Shown: piece after piece, positions 24,432-35,660 of the stretch
Layout: every line of letters starts with the position of its first letter
How positions within the stretch are numbered: position 1 is the first letter of the stretch
Notes under the pieces: model-generated
What the model was told of the DNA's origin: nothing
Database searches by the model: none
The model's input: only the letters and a program-made list of their open reading frames with translations
Assembly (NCBI GenBank): GCA_003342815.1
Contig: PTEX01000110.1
Location: 1,776,052 to 1,840,051, forward strand
Direction: 5' to 3'
DNA: 64,000 nt
Source of the DNA: Eudromia elegans
Lineage: Eukaryota > Chordata > Aves > Tinamiformes > Tinamidae
Program-made: the position numbers and the translations under genes

Positions 24432-25290
24432 ATCACAGAATCGGAGAATGATTGAGGCTAGAAGGGATCTCTGATCACCTAGTCCAGCCCCCTGCTCAAG
24501 AAAGGGTACCTAGTTCATGTTGCCTAGGACTGTGTCCAGGTGGCTTTTGAATTGTGTCCAGAGAAGGAGGCTCCACGAGTTCTCTGGTTACTACAGATGT
24601 GGCCTCATCAGCGCTGAGTAGAAAGGGAGAATTGTCTCCCTCCACCTGCTGGCAATGCTCTTCCTAATGCACCGGAGGATACCGCTGACCTTCACGGCCA
24701 CATGGGAACATTGCTGGCTTTTGTTCTGCGGGGAGTGCCAGGTCCTCTGCAGAGCTGCTTTCCAGCATGTAGTCCATTGGGTTACTTCTCTCTAGGTGAA
24801 AGACTCTGCACTTCCATCTGTTGATCCGCTCTGCCCATCTCTTCAGCCGGGCAAGGCTGAATGGCAGCACAGCCCTCTCTGGTCTATGAGTTGCTTCTCC
24901 CACTTTTGTATCTTTGACAAACTCGTACTTGGACCCTTCACGCATGTCACTGGTAAGTTGAACAAAACTGAACGCAATATTGACCCCTGGGGACACTGCT
25001 GGCTATAGGCCTACAGATGGACTTTGCAGCACTGATCACGACCCTCTCAGCATTGCTATTCAGCTGTTTTTCCATCCATCTCAGTCTCTGCCCGTCTATC
25101 CATCACTTCCTGAGCTTACCTATGAGGATGTTATGGGAGATGGGGTCAGCAGCCATGCTGAAATCAAGTAGACAACATCTGCTGCTTTCCCCTCATCTAC
25201 TTAACCAGAGAAGACTATCAGGACGATTAAGCTTCATTTTTCCTTTGTGAATCCATACTGACAATTCTTGATAACTCCTGAATTCTCTTG
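24432..25290 (-). mobile_element. 5'-truncated CR1 LINE (retrotransposon), antisense, decayed
   Basis: The + strand carries the reverse complement of a CR1 3' end. It runs atcacagaatcggagaatg, then ggctagaagggatct, then cacctagtccagccccctgc, then ggactgtgtccagg and ggcttttgaattgtgtcc. The reverse-transcriptase region follows (cctttgtgaatccatactg near 25240 is a typical antisense CR1 block). On the minus strand, about 24996-24740, degraded RT C-terminal motifs are legible: TSDM, then FVKDTK where the family has F/Y-ADDTK, then RLKRWAERINRWKC and HLERSNPM. The two catalytic aspartates of the ADD box are not both kept, and stops and frameshifts interrupt the rest, so the copy is dead. As is common for CR1, most of the 5' part is missing. 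No target-site duplication is expected or seen. Confidence 0.92.
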
Positions 25291-26999
25291 GAATAAATAC
25301 TGAAAATTAAGGATTAAATCTCATTTCTGGCAAAACAGTAAAAGTTCTTATTGAGCTCTGATGTATACAGTAAAGATTGTTAATGGTATTTTACTGTAAC
25401 CCACACCAAAGAAGAGTTGGGAGGTTGTTATCTATCGTCTTCATCCATCTCCATGTCAGTGGAAATAACACATGGAGAAATCAAATCTAGTCCAATATAC
25501 TGATTTCAGTTTTATGGAGGACTGTAAGTAATGTACTAGTCCAAATGATGGTAAAACTTGATCTCACCCACTACCACTTTTGTATTTTATTTGATGCCTC
25601 CTGTAGGAGCAAGGGGAGATTAAAGTCTTTTTGAGATGAAATTTGCACTCAACTACACTCAGATGCGAAGCTGATGCTAATGAATACCAGAGCTACCTAT
25701 TTTGGCAGTTCTGAATGAGTCATTGGGTTTAACTCACATTGGTGAGGATCTCTGGCAGTTTCAGGAATTTCTATGGGGTCCTTGTGGTACTTACACTGCT
25801 TGCTTGGTATTTTATAGGCTCAGAATGAAATGCAACTGAGTAAAATGGGAAAACAACATTCTATCTTTTCTTTAGAAACCAAAATGTTTAATTAAACAAT
25901 CCTGAATGTTTATATTTGTTGGAAAATATCAAAGTAACTCTATTCTCACATTATGTATGACCAAGAAGTGGTTAATGTGACTTGCTGGCTCAACCATCAG
26001 TTTGCTGCTGATAACAGATAATGCATGGCTCTGTAGGGAGACGGACAGAAACTAAAGTTAGAATCCAATAGTGTAACTAGCAAGAACTCTGTTGTTCTTG
26101 TTCATGACAATCTAGTAATCCTTGCTCCATTAACCTCCAATACAATCAATTATTCATGTTTGTTTTGGTTGTGAGAAAATGTGTTGCAATAACTTCCTTT
26201 AGCAGTTCAAAAAGTAACAACAAATTCCCTGCTGGCATGATTTCAAGAGCGGAGTTGTGCCAGCAGAGACTTGGGCCTATATTATTTTGAATAAGGTTGT
26301 CAGTCTTGTTTGTCTATATTACGTGCTTACTATGATAATATCAAATGCTTCTTCTCGATACAGTTCTAACTTCAAAAGGACACAGTGGAGAAATCTGTAG
26401 AAGCAGAGATAGACTCTTTCACTGAGCTTGTTGAAAAAAGGAATGATTCCTCTTGTGAAAATGTTATCAAAAGCACGTTACGGATAATCTCGACACTATG
26501 AGATTTCCATGAAAGCTTTGTCTCCTTTTTTTTTACGTCACGCTCAGTTATGCTTACTCGTATGTATACGTATATACATGTGGGTATGTGTGTGCACACA
26601 TGTCCTGTCAAATACTCACAGTTTCATAAGAGCCAAAGAGGAAACGTTAACATGCCATTAGCTGCAAGGTTCATACCCAGCGTCTAAAGAGAAATCTGCC
26701 TTTTTGGATTTCAGAATGTGTGGAGAGAAAAACCCTACAAAGCTTAGGTGCTTCTGCCATTAGTGAGCCACTGAGTGATGTACTTGTGTCCTCCCCTCCC
26801 CATCCAGATTTCCCTCCCCACCTCTTACAAGGCCTTGGAACAGTCTCCCCTCCTCTATAGGAAGTCTCATTCATTCATGTTTTGAAGGAATTCCTTAATT
26901 CTCTTTTAGCAAGATTACTGCCATCCGTGCCCCTTTTCCTCCTCTCTGCCTTTGCCAGGGGGAGAGAGAGAGAGAGAAGCAGGGCCTGCCCAGATGGTT
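25291..26999. other. Noncoding stretch, no gene seen
   Basis: No supported exon. It contains a CRE-like ttacgtca at 26533-26540 and two alternating purine-pyrimidine tracts at 26559-26582 and 26584-26603 (see findings). A GA-rich run lies at about 26960-26977. Confidence 0.6.
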
Positions 27000-27680
27000 G
27001 AGGACCAAAAAGAAGGAACATTTTCTCATGCTTTTAAAAAGAGCACTTTCTTTCCTGCCTAATATTTAGCTCCTTCAAATGCAAATGGAGAGGTTTCACT
27101 CCAAGGTTAGCATAACAATTATGGGAAAGCTTTAAATCTGAAGCATTTGTTTACATGATGAAAGGAGTCCACAGTCCAAAAGCTCTGAGGCCAGGGCTTT
27201 TCAGTAGCTATTTTCTGACTAAGTAGTGAACTGCAAGTCAATTTTAGACCACAAAGAAAACCAATTTATATCACTGTGTAAGCTAATTTTGGAGGGAGTT
27301 CTACATTATAAACGATTTTTTTTTTTTTTAAAATGACTGTTACTGGAATAAACTCCTGAATTCTCCCCTCCTCCATTCCTCTGCATCTTCCTATTTAATG
27401 AGCCACTAGATGCCTTGTTAATGGCCATTCCTCAGTGCCCTCAGAAGCAGTGATAGGCACAATCTGGAGAATCAGTTTCAATAGGTGTGTTATTGTCCAA
27501 AACCTTTTGCTGATGCCCAGGAGTAAATTCCAGGTTGGCAGATAAGCTGACCTATCAAATATGTATTTTCAAAGCTCAGTTTCTCAATTTGCTCCCTGGA
27601 GCTTCATGCTTTGTGAGTGCACGTTCATCTTCATGAACTTTTCACTAGTGAGAAGGTCTGGAATGCAGGCTCTTGATACA
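27000..27680. promoter_or_regulatory. Candidate conserved noncoding segment
   Basis: Mostly unique sequence with a SOX-like aacaatta (about 27114), a TEAD-like cattcct (27426-27432), gttaatggcc, and a palindrome-like ttcatgaa near 27633, interrupted by a T run around 27317. No frame is open for a meaningful length. The enhancer interpretation is inference only. Confidence 0.25.
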
Positions 27681-28399
27681 GAGTCGTTCTGTGAAAGCTC
27701 TAAGACACTTCTGTTGTGAATGGATTTATTTCTCCAGTAGTCTCTTAGTGTGCTAAAGTCCTTGCAGCATATTAATTCTGTATAATATTTATTTACAGAT
27801 AGTAATTTTTACTTGCTTGTTTGGTTAGAATATTCTAAGAAAAGTATTTTGGGTCACAACTTGTGTTGACCTTTTGTAGCATCAAAGCACTTGTAAATCC
27901 CAACATGAATTCACTGAATTTCTCCTTTATAAAAAATGTATAGCAATGAGGCACTGCTGTTTCTCATTCTAGACATGATTGTAATCAAATTATGTCCATC
28001 ATAACTGGTAAGTCTAGGAGTAATTTTGGATAGTCTTAATAAGAGAAGAGCATACAAAAGTGCAAAGCTAGTGCTGGCAGCTGGGAAAAAATAAGATCTC
28101 TGTTCTGAGATGCATTGCCTGCCTCCATTTTATTGGTAGAAACAGAAGAGAACCTTCACTGATCCTGAAGGTTTGGGTTTTAGCCACTTCATGGGAAGCA
28201 CAGGAAGGGATTCCAGGGTGTGTCTGTTTCCTGAGCAAGGTGGCTGCTTTCTCTTACAAGAAACTTTGTACAAATACCACAAAATCCTGCAGTATCATAA
28301 CCCTTGATGCCATACAAACTTTTGTACCAGGAGGCACAAGCACTTGGTGATTTATTCTCCCTAAACTTTCAGGAAGGTTGAAAGTAGAGAAGCCTAGAA

Positions 28400-28530
28400 A
28401 ACATAGCTGGAGGGGCAGTCAATAGGCTATCCAGTCTATCTCCCTAACCTCAGGCAAGATCACCTATATTGATGTTATCCACAACAGATGCTTGTCTAAG
28501 ACCTGTTGTCTAAATCCATGAAATACTTGA
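28400..28530 (-). mobile_element. Ancient CR1-like LINE relic, antisense
   Basis: The + strand reads agctggaggggcagt, ctatccagtctatctccct, cctcaggcaagatcaccta and cagatgcttgtctaagacct. These are successive blocks of the antisense 3' end of CR1 ('ggaagggacct', 'catctagtcca-cccctgc', 'caggcaggatcacct', 'caggtgtttgtctaacctg'). Divergence is much higher than in the 24.4-kb copy, which points to an older insertion. Ends are approximate. Confidence 0.62.
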
Positions 28531-30037
28531 CAGCTGCCAAATCCAGCTCCCAAATGATGGCCTGACCTGCTCCTGTGGAAACAATCCATATAAAATAGGT
28601 GGTTGCCTTGATTATTGAATTAATATGACAGTATGCACCTTGTATTTGCTGAGTTCATTAATTGCTTTGAAAAACTTGGTTGAAACTGCAGTCGATGCAG
28701 GAAGGCTGACTGGTGGAAATGAAGTGAAACAAATAGGTGAACTTGGCCAACAGAACCTCAGTGAAATCTCCCATTGAAGTACTGGTACTCCAGGGCATGA
28801 GAACCCTTATTTTTGATGGGGAAATTCCTGTGTGAAAACCACCATGCATGTGGTTTTGTATTTCAGGTTTCTTTAAAATGATTCAAGTCCACTGCATAAA
28901 AGTAAGTTAAGCTGAAAAACAAAACAAACAAACAAACCCCTGTGCTCTTGTAATGTATTGATTTTCTTTATCAAATTGATCATCTTTGTGATACTTGGTT
29001 AATGATTTTATTAATTCTAGCAGTAAAAGTTTTGATAGAAAAATATTTGTTATATAGAAATCTATAATTATTAATATCACTAATATTAATGTACCAAATA
29101 CCACTTGACTCTGTAAAATTTAACAGCAGTCAGACAAAAAGTTGTATTCATCTTCTGCATTGTTCTTTTGGTTGTTACTTTGTCTCTGCATGGATATAGC
29201 AAAAATAAGTGCTTTCTGCAAGGTAGAGGTTCTGTGTGTTAATTTTGGAGTAATGTAATCAAGAAAGCGCTGGCATTCAGAACCAGCAAGTACCTACGAC
29301 TCACTTCACCCCCGGACCATAATGAATGTAAAATGTTGGTAGTAATAGACTGAAACGAAAACCCCCTTAACCTTGGCATGCAAGTGATTGGCAATCAGGT
29401 TTTGATTCTCAGAGCTCTGCTTGATGGGAGATTAATGCGTGGGTAAGCTGACCTCTCATACAAGATTAGTTACCTTTGTACTAACTGTGTGAACACCAAA
29501 TTGCAAATAGATTGCCTACTGCCACTTAATATTATCATATGGTTTCTTAGGCTTTGCCATAGTAATACCTCTTACTAAGCACTTCAGGCCTTTTCTTTAT
29601 TTTCATGCCTTAAGGGAAGGAGCGTAAATTTTACTATCAAGAGTAAGATCAACTCCCCTTTCTTCTCTGTGAGTCAACAAATATGACAGCCTCAGATTGC
29701 CTTGGTTGATTTAAAAAATGATAATGTGTGCTTTGCCAATTGAAAGGAAGCTGTGTTTTTTTATCCTTGCTGAGCTATCTTGGCCTGAGAAGAAACTTCA
29801 ACTATGTAAGATGTGCACGTTGCAAAAGTGGAATTATGTCTGCTGCTTTTCCTTACCGAAGTTTTTTCCCCATAATGAAGATAATGGCACATATTTTATG
29901 ATATATAGGCACCAGTGCTTAGGCAGTCGAATGAATATAGAACATATCAGCAAAAACCGTGAGGTGTTTTAAAGAAAATTAGAACTACATAAAAGACTAA
30001 TTCTAATAAAAATTGTTGCAGATTGGCCATATAGGAA
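28531..30037. other. Noncoding stretch, no gene seen
   Basis: AT-rich, with a short aaac/aaca run at about 28918-28937 and several TAAT cores around 28990-29095. Frames such as 29718-29972 are unrecognised. No repeat family is identified. Confidence 0.6.
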
Positions 30038-30790
30038 GGTTGTTCAGGGATCAGTTTTGGCATGGTCCTGCATTTCCTTGGCTTGCCCTTTGCAGCTCCA
30101 TTCTGCATGGGGTTCTACGCTTCCTCTCTATCCTAACCCTAACCTTGAGCCTAGATTCAAATTCGGAGTAAGACGTGAGCTCATCAGGCCCATCTCTACG
30201 TGAGAAAGGGGATCAATGCCCTGCTCTGCCTTCGGCACGGCCTTTGCAGTCCCATGCGACGTGGACCTCTATGCTTCCTCTGCCTCCGAACCCTTACCTC
30301 AGGTCAGGCACACTGGTGAGCAGCCCTGTTTCTGGCTGTGAGGAGAAAGTTGCCCAGTGATCCGCACTGGCACAGCCCTGCGTTTCTTTTGGCATGCCCT
30401 TTGTGGCCCTGCTCTGTGTTGATCACTGTGCTTGCTCTTTCTCCTAACCCCAGCCGTAGCCTCCAGTCAGCGATGCTTGTGAGCTCAGCAGCCCCGCTCC
30501 TGCCCGTGGTGAGGAGGTTGCCCAGGGCTCAGTGTTGGCACAGCCCCGCGTTGCCTTTGGGATGGCTCTTACAGCCCCACTCCATGTGGGCTGCTCCGCT
30601 TCCTTCTCTACCCTCTTTTGTAAGACCCCGTGCACATGTGGCTCTATGTTCCCCTGTCTACTAATCCTAACCCTAAAACCAGGCCGATTTTTAGCCTTGT
30701 CTGAGGGACGGACATGACTTCAGTTATGCGTGCCTGCCCCTAACTATAAAATTGTCCAGGGATCTGCGTTGGCACCCATTTCTCCCGCCA
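30038..30790. repeat. Diverged tandem array, period about 168 bp, about 4.3 units
   Basis: Recurring blocks appear in the same order: ttgcccagggctcag or variants, then ggcacagccctgcgtt, then cctttgcagccc, then a gcttcctctcta-like stretch, then cctaacccta, then gtgagctcagcagcccc. Units start near 30038, 30205, 30350, 30518 and 30752 (the last partial). Spacing from 30350 to 30518 is 168 bp; unit 2 is shorter and unit 4 carries extra sequence. Three units contain telomere-like cctaaccc hexamer remnants. The array is GC-richer than its flanks, which explains the stop-poor frames at 30338-30664 and 30444-30635. It is a minisatellite or satellite-like remnant of unknown family. Confidence 0.85.
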
Positions 30791-30842
30791 CCCCCCACTC
30801 CCTTGTACATAGACAGGATCATGAGTCAACTTTAGTGGTTTG

Positions 30843-30905
30843 TTTTTTTTTTTTTTTTTTTTGTTCATTCATCAAGGGGGGAAAAAAAAAGGAAAAAAGG
30901 AAAAT
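30843..30905. repeat. Poly-T (20) followed by purine-rich tract
   Basis: T20 at 30843-30862 is followed by a G/A-only stretch at about 30875-30904 made of g6, a9, gga6 and gga4. The pair could adopt unusual structure. No associated element is recognised. Confidence 0.85.
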
Positions 30906-31097
30906 TGTCCATTCTTCTTGATGGTATCAATCAGCTTTGTGGATGTGAAGCAGAAGTTGACCCTAATCGTTACACTGTTTTAATGTATTATATGTCCTGC
31001 CTTTCATTCTTCCTGATTTTTGAAGTATTGATTTAGGATATCGTTTTGCACAGAATACATAAACTTGCCATTTTTTTAAGTTGAATGACTTAAAACT

Positions 31098-31140
31098 ATT
31101 CTTTGGGAACTAAGTGATTATTCTTTGTGAACTAAGTGAT
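31098..31140. repeat. Direct duplication, 22-bp unit, two copies
   Basis: attctttgggaactaagtga and attctttgtgaactaagtga lie 22 bp apart with one mismatch. It is a simple local duplication. Confidence 0.9.
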
Positions 31141-32405
31141 GTGTACTTATGGTTATAAGTGTTCATTCTGTCTTTAAAGCTGCTTTATGAGTTGCAATTT
31201 TTTTCCAATGTTGTGGACAATTTGGATCATGAACTCTAAACTAGGAGCTAGAGAAAGAGCTTTCTGTGTCCCCCCCGCCTTGTGATGAGTGGGTTTTTTA
31301 TCAGGCTGATCTTTAAGCCATGTTTTGTACCATAGCAAAACAGATTGCACCAGAAACCTCTATTGCACAGAAATCCTGTCAGGAGTCAAGAAAAATTTGG
31401 GTTTGTTTTGTGATAGTAGAAATGGCAAACGTCATCCCTTGCTGTGGCAGAATAGCGAGAAGTAACTGTGTCCTCCCTGGTGGCCAGATGGACATTTTGG
31501 CACATTGTGGTGCTTGGACCACACATTTTTCCCCCAGCTCAAGCAATACTGTTGTGATGACTTCAGCAAATGCCTGTCTCGTTAGCAGAGAAGGACTGTT
31601 TAGGAGCGCACAGTATTTGTGTATAGTGAAGGCTCTCCTGAACTCCATTCTTTCTACCTGTGATTTGAAATGTTGAGTCACAAGTAGCGGTGTTTGAACT
31701 GCCAAGATCTATAGCGGGTTTCTGTTATAATCTGGGATTCCTTTATATATAGGTATCTGATTATTTTCATTTAGGACACCTAGTTCTAAGATAAAACTTA
31801 AAAACAAAACTATTGGTCAGCAAGTTCTGTTTATAGTGACTTTGGTATCATTTTTAATAGCCATATTCCGCAATACGCTCCAGCTCCTGGAGTACAGACA
31901 GATCAGTAAGCTGTGGGATCTGAGAATACCCTGCCTGGCATAACAGGTTTGTTTTGGTCTCAGTAGTGCAAAAACTGTCTGGAGCATCAATGTCACCCAT
32001 GCCACTGTGAGAGGCTGTTCCCAGATTAGGTGTGGAGGAACGATGGTGCTCGCTTTTGAGAGCTGTGTGGAGTGCAGCTAGATCTGAAATGAAATCTCTG
32101 AATCCTATGCCAAAAAGAGCTAGGGTTTGAGCTGAAAACTGACACTTGGGAATTTTTCTTTTTATTACAGGAAATAATGGGAGCAAATTGTCAATTTATC
32201 ATGTCTGGCACAACGTTGACGCTTGTATTAGACAGGGCAGATTCTCTTGCTAAGTAGCCTCAAAAAGAATTAACTTTTGCAATTCTGGTAGGTAAAAATC
32301 CATACTGTTTTATGGTAAAGTTTTGTTTCATTATTTCCAATCTGTAAAGCATTTTCAGAGTGCCACGACATGTGACCTCACATAACATCCTGCCACTACA
32401 GGACA

Positions 32406-32455
32406 TTTTGATCTCTAATCAGTACTCACTTTTTGATCTCTAGTAAGTACTCACT
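32406..32455. repeat. Direct duplication, 25-bp unit, two copies
   Basis: Two adjacent 25-bp copies begin with ttttgatctcta and end with gtactcact, and differ at three internal positions. A short tail of a third copy (ttt) follows. Confidence 0.9.
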
Positions 32456-32632
32456 TTTCAGGATGCCCAAAAGAAGTGGCCTGATTCCTGCAAACCCTGC
32501 TGCTGTTTGACATGCCTATTAACAAGATCTAGAAATGAGATAACAAACACTGATGTTGGTGTAGCAAATATACCTGCTTGCTCCAAAACTTGATGATTGA
32601 TAGTAAAAAGAAAGCACTGGAACACACAAGCT

Positions 32633-32862
32633 TCAGAAGTGAGTTGGCAAGTTGACAACCAGTGACGAAGAACATAAATCCACAATGCTTCTGCAGGGTT
32701 CCTTATTATTAGAAAATTGGTTGCAAGTTGGTTGACTGCTGTCATCTCCTGGTTTACCAGAGTCGCAACTAACCTCGCTGAGAAAATGTCTTATTTTGCC
32801 CATTTTTGTGAAAAGTCTTCCCATTCTCAATGATGGATAGGTTGGCTCAGCAACAGCTCTAC
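32633..32862 (-). CDS. Possible exon on the minus strand, unrecognised
   Basis: On the - strand a strong pyrimidine-rich acceptor (ttttctctttttctctag) precedes an open frame of about 75 codons that runs from the splice point to TGA at 32635-32633. The peptide begins RAVAEPTYPS and includes MGRLFTKMGKIRHF. A second - strand frame overlaps it (32458-32745) but contains a stop inside the putative exon. No homology is recognised and no upstream exon was identified, so chance is likely. Confidence 0.15.
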
Positions 32863-34789
32863 CTAGAGAAAAAGAGAAAATGTTTCCTTTCCCTCTACAT
32901 TGTAGACCTTAAATCTGAGAAGGAGGAAGAGATCTTTGCTATAAAATAGTTTTCTCCATCTTTCTATATATTTAACCCCTTGCCTTGTTCATCATTAACT
33001 TGATAAAATAGTTATTATCTGATGGGGCTCAGAATTAAATTCTATCTATTTTCTGTGCACCTTAAGCTAGTTGCCTGGCTGAGTCCGAGAAGTCTAGCAT
33101 GGTTGGAGAGTGAAAGGTTCCTCCAGAGCATGAGAAGCTCCACACAGGGCTTTGAGGAGCTTGTCCCTCCTGGAGGATAGAAACAAGAGCCAAGGCAGAC
33201 CAGCTTCCTGTACATAAAGTGTCAGGTTTGTGTTGCATTAGAAAAATGCAAGGTTTATGGACTACCAACTACTTTGGATAATCTATGGAAATGAATTTTG
33301 ACATGCCGTGTATGACATACAGAATGCATATGATAACATCAGATTAGGACACTGTAACACATAGATTGCCTATGTGTTGGGCTCTGTTCTGAGACTGAAT
33401 TTGTGATTTGATCTTGAAATCTAAATTTATCTGAAAGATTTGTCTAGTCTTCTGAAAAATACGAGAAGTTCTGGAGGAGTAAATCTTCATAATAGGATGC
33501 TACCAGTCATTTGGACTTATTTAAAGCTAGCATCGGGCAGTGCTGGTGCTCAGCTAACATTTAGTCAGAATTATTGTGTAAGTTCAGGAAAGCACGAGGG
33601 AAGTGGGCCTGACTTAGCTTAGCTTTTGCATATACCTTCAGCAATGCACTTTCCTCAAGTCAATCTTTTGTTTCCCTCCTTTCCTCCTTTCAAAGATTGT
33701 CAAATTCTGGAATGCATTGTTAATCCTTTTCCCTGCCCTAATGTTCAATGAGTATCTTTGTTGCTACTTTAATTTTTCTCTTCTCAACCTTTTGCAGACT
33801 GATTCCTCTTTGCAGCAGCTTCAATTCCGGGGAATGTCGGTATTCCTGTTTCCTATTTTATATTCGTAATCAGAGAAGGAACTGGCCTTCAAGGGTCAGT
33901 TTTAAGCAGAGCAGGGGAATACATGTTTTTTCTTGGTTCTCTGAGACTAATTTTGCAATATACTGAGCACTATCAGCTCTTGTTGGGGAGATCTATTTGA
34001 TGGTCTAGGAGTACTCTGTCATTATGTTTTAAAATTTTCTGAAGATTTCCAACTACGCCTGTGTGTACAACAAAAGGCCTGCCAGTCTTTTTGTTCAAGT
34101 TGCATGTATTTAGGCCCTCTTAAATATTACTCAATGAAGAATGAAAGCAAAGCAATTCCAGCATTTGTGCAATGTGGATTCCCATGGTGGTATTCAGAGA
34201 AGAGTAAGGATCTTCCCCTGTTCATTTTTGGTACTGTTATTGTGTTTTAAAGGTAGATCTGGCAGGTTGTCTGCATTCCAAGCGCAAGAGAGTCCCTGGA
34301 GACAAGTGGCTTGTTTGGAGAATGGAGCTCCATGGGAGAATTAGTTCCTTTCACGGCATTGCAACTTGCCTACAGCTTGTTTCTCTAAGTAGGGTCTTCT
34401 GTATTAAAAGAAAGAAAAAAGGGAAAAGAAAAAAGAAAACAGAAATGCTGCTACGCAGGGTGGGAAATTTGCTCCCTGGTTCCCTCCTGGAGAGATGTTT
34501 TGATGTCTACCCCTTTCCCTCTGCCCCCTTCTCTTTCCCCAGCTATTTTTTTAAAGCAACCTCTTCCTTTCTGCTTGCATAGCAACATCTTTGATTCTTG
34601 GCCTTTCTCTCTGAATTGGGACTTTGGTTTCATCCTGTCAGCAGGTAAATGGCCTTAAACCCTTCATGGTTTTGTCAGAGTAAAGTGGAGCTGAAAAGCA
34701 TTACATATGTTCCAAGTTGAGAGGCAGCTCTTTTGCCACGTTCAAGTGGGTCTCCCCCCTCCACCACCCCTCCTTCTATTAAAGGGCTC

Positions 34790-35660
34790 AGCCACAATGA
34801 AGCTTTAATCAGCTTCATTGATTTAAAGCTAATTTGCACTTGGCTTCAAGGCTAAGGTCTGTAGCACAAGCTGAAGACCTTTAAATCAGAAGTCGGAATG
34901 CAAAGCCTTAGGTATATGATATTGTCTGCTGTGCAAAAGAATAGCAGCTTCTGAAGGCTTCAAATTAACTGTAAGAAAAAAGCACAAAGGAGTGTTTTCT
35001 TCCATGCTAATGTAACCTCGGCTTGCTGAGTTACACAAGCTTTGCTATCAACATTTCTGCTTCATCATACAAATTAATAGAGTCGGCTGAATGCGTTTTA
35101 GCTCTGTGATGTTTTCAGCACTCCAATTCGGGTTGGTTTCGGTTGGATTTAACCTAGTTGCCAAACTGATTCCCATCAGTAATAACTTTTAACATTTATT
35201 TTTCCCAAAGGGAAATAAATGTCTTGTCTGTATTCTGCAATTAAGAAGTTGATGAAATATTCAGTGTACGCCTCTACTCTGACTTAAATTCTTTTGTTAA
35301 CTTTATCAAATAAACTATAAAATATTAATTAGCCTGCTCTCTGAGCATGTGTGAGCTGTATACTGCTATTTGTCAGACATATTTTGAGGTACTTGTGATT
35401 TTAACATCGACTTCTTCATGGAAGAGATTGCTTTATCCTTCCTTTTCAGAATCAGTGCTTGTGATGGGCCTTCGAGTACCACAACGCATGCTTATAATTT
35501 CCTGACAGCGCGATCAAAGCACTTAGGAAAATGAGTGTCATTGCTACACGCTTTTATTAATGTTTAAACAGGTGAAGGAGAAAACGTCTTTCCTTAATTT
35601 GTCATTTTGCACTGCTGGTTGATTACACTGGGCTGCAGTGCACAGTGTTGCTTCCTGGAA
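34790..35660. promoter_or_regulatory. Candidate conserved noncoding element, developmental-enhancer-like
   Basis: A long stretch of unique AT-rich sequence packed with factor-like cores: nested inverted repeats around tttaatcagcttcattgatttaaa at 34796-34829, TAATTAG at 35326-35332, a MEIS/TGIF-like TGACAG at 35503-35508, a TCF-like atcaaag at 35513-35519, and gtttaaac near 35562. A hairpin-capable repeat lies at 35192-35222. It has no simple repeat, no transposon and almost no open frame. The call is inferred from motif density, and individual cores are short enough to occur by chance. Confidence 0.35.
35192..35222. repeat. Hairpin-capable inverted repeat
   Basis: acatttatttttccc (35192-35206) pairs with gggaaataaatgt (35210-35222) around aaa, with a 2-nt bulge. 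The stem is about 13 pairs with a 3-nt loop. It sits inside the candidate regulatory element. Confidence 0.65.

Larger units (their letters stand above)
30906..34789. other. Mostly unannotated stretch with weak exon-like signals
   Basis: The - strand has an unusual run of open segments (31379-31705, 31854-32186, 32458-32745, 32633-32830). They are in different frames, and the first also overlaps a 118-codon + strand frame, so they do not form one gene. Two short local duplications at 31098-31140 and 32406-32455 are listed separately. A purine-rich run (gaaaagaaaa type) sits near 34409-34442. No transposon is recognised. Confidence 0.5.

Noticed and set aside
24664-24996. 110-codon minus-strand frame as a host gene
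   Set aside because: It lies inside the CR1 and encodes degraded reverse-transcriptase residues.
30338-30664. 108-codon frame as a gene
   Set aside because: It lies within the GC-rich tandem array; openness follows from repeat composition.
31320-31676. 118-codon plus frame paired with a 108-codon minus frame
   Set aside because: The two overlap on opposite strands with no recognised protein; at most one could be real and probably neither is.
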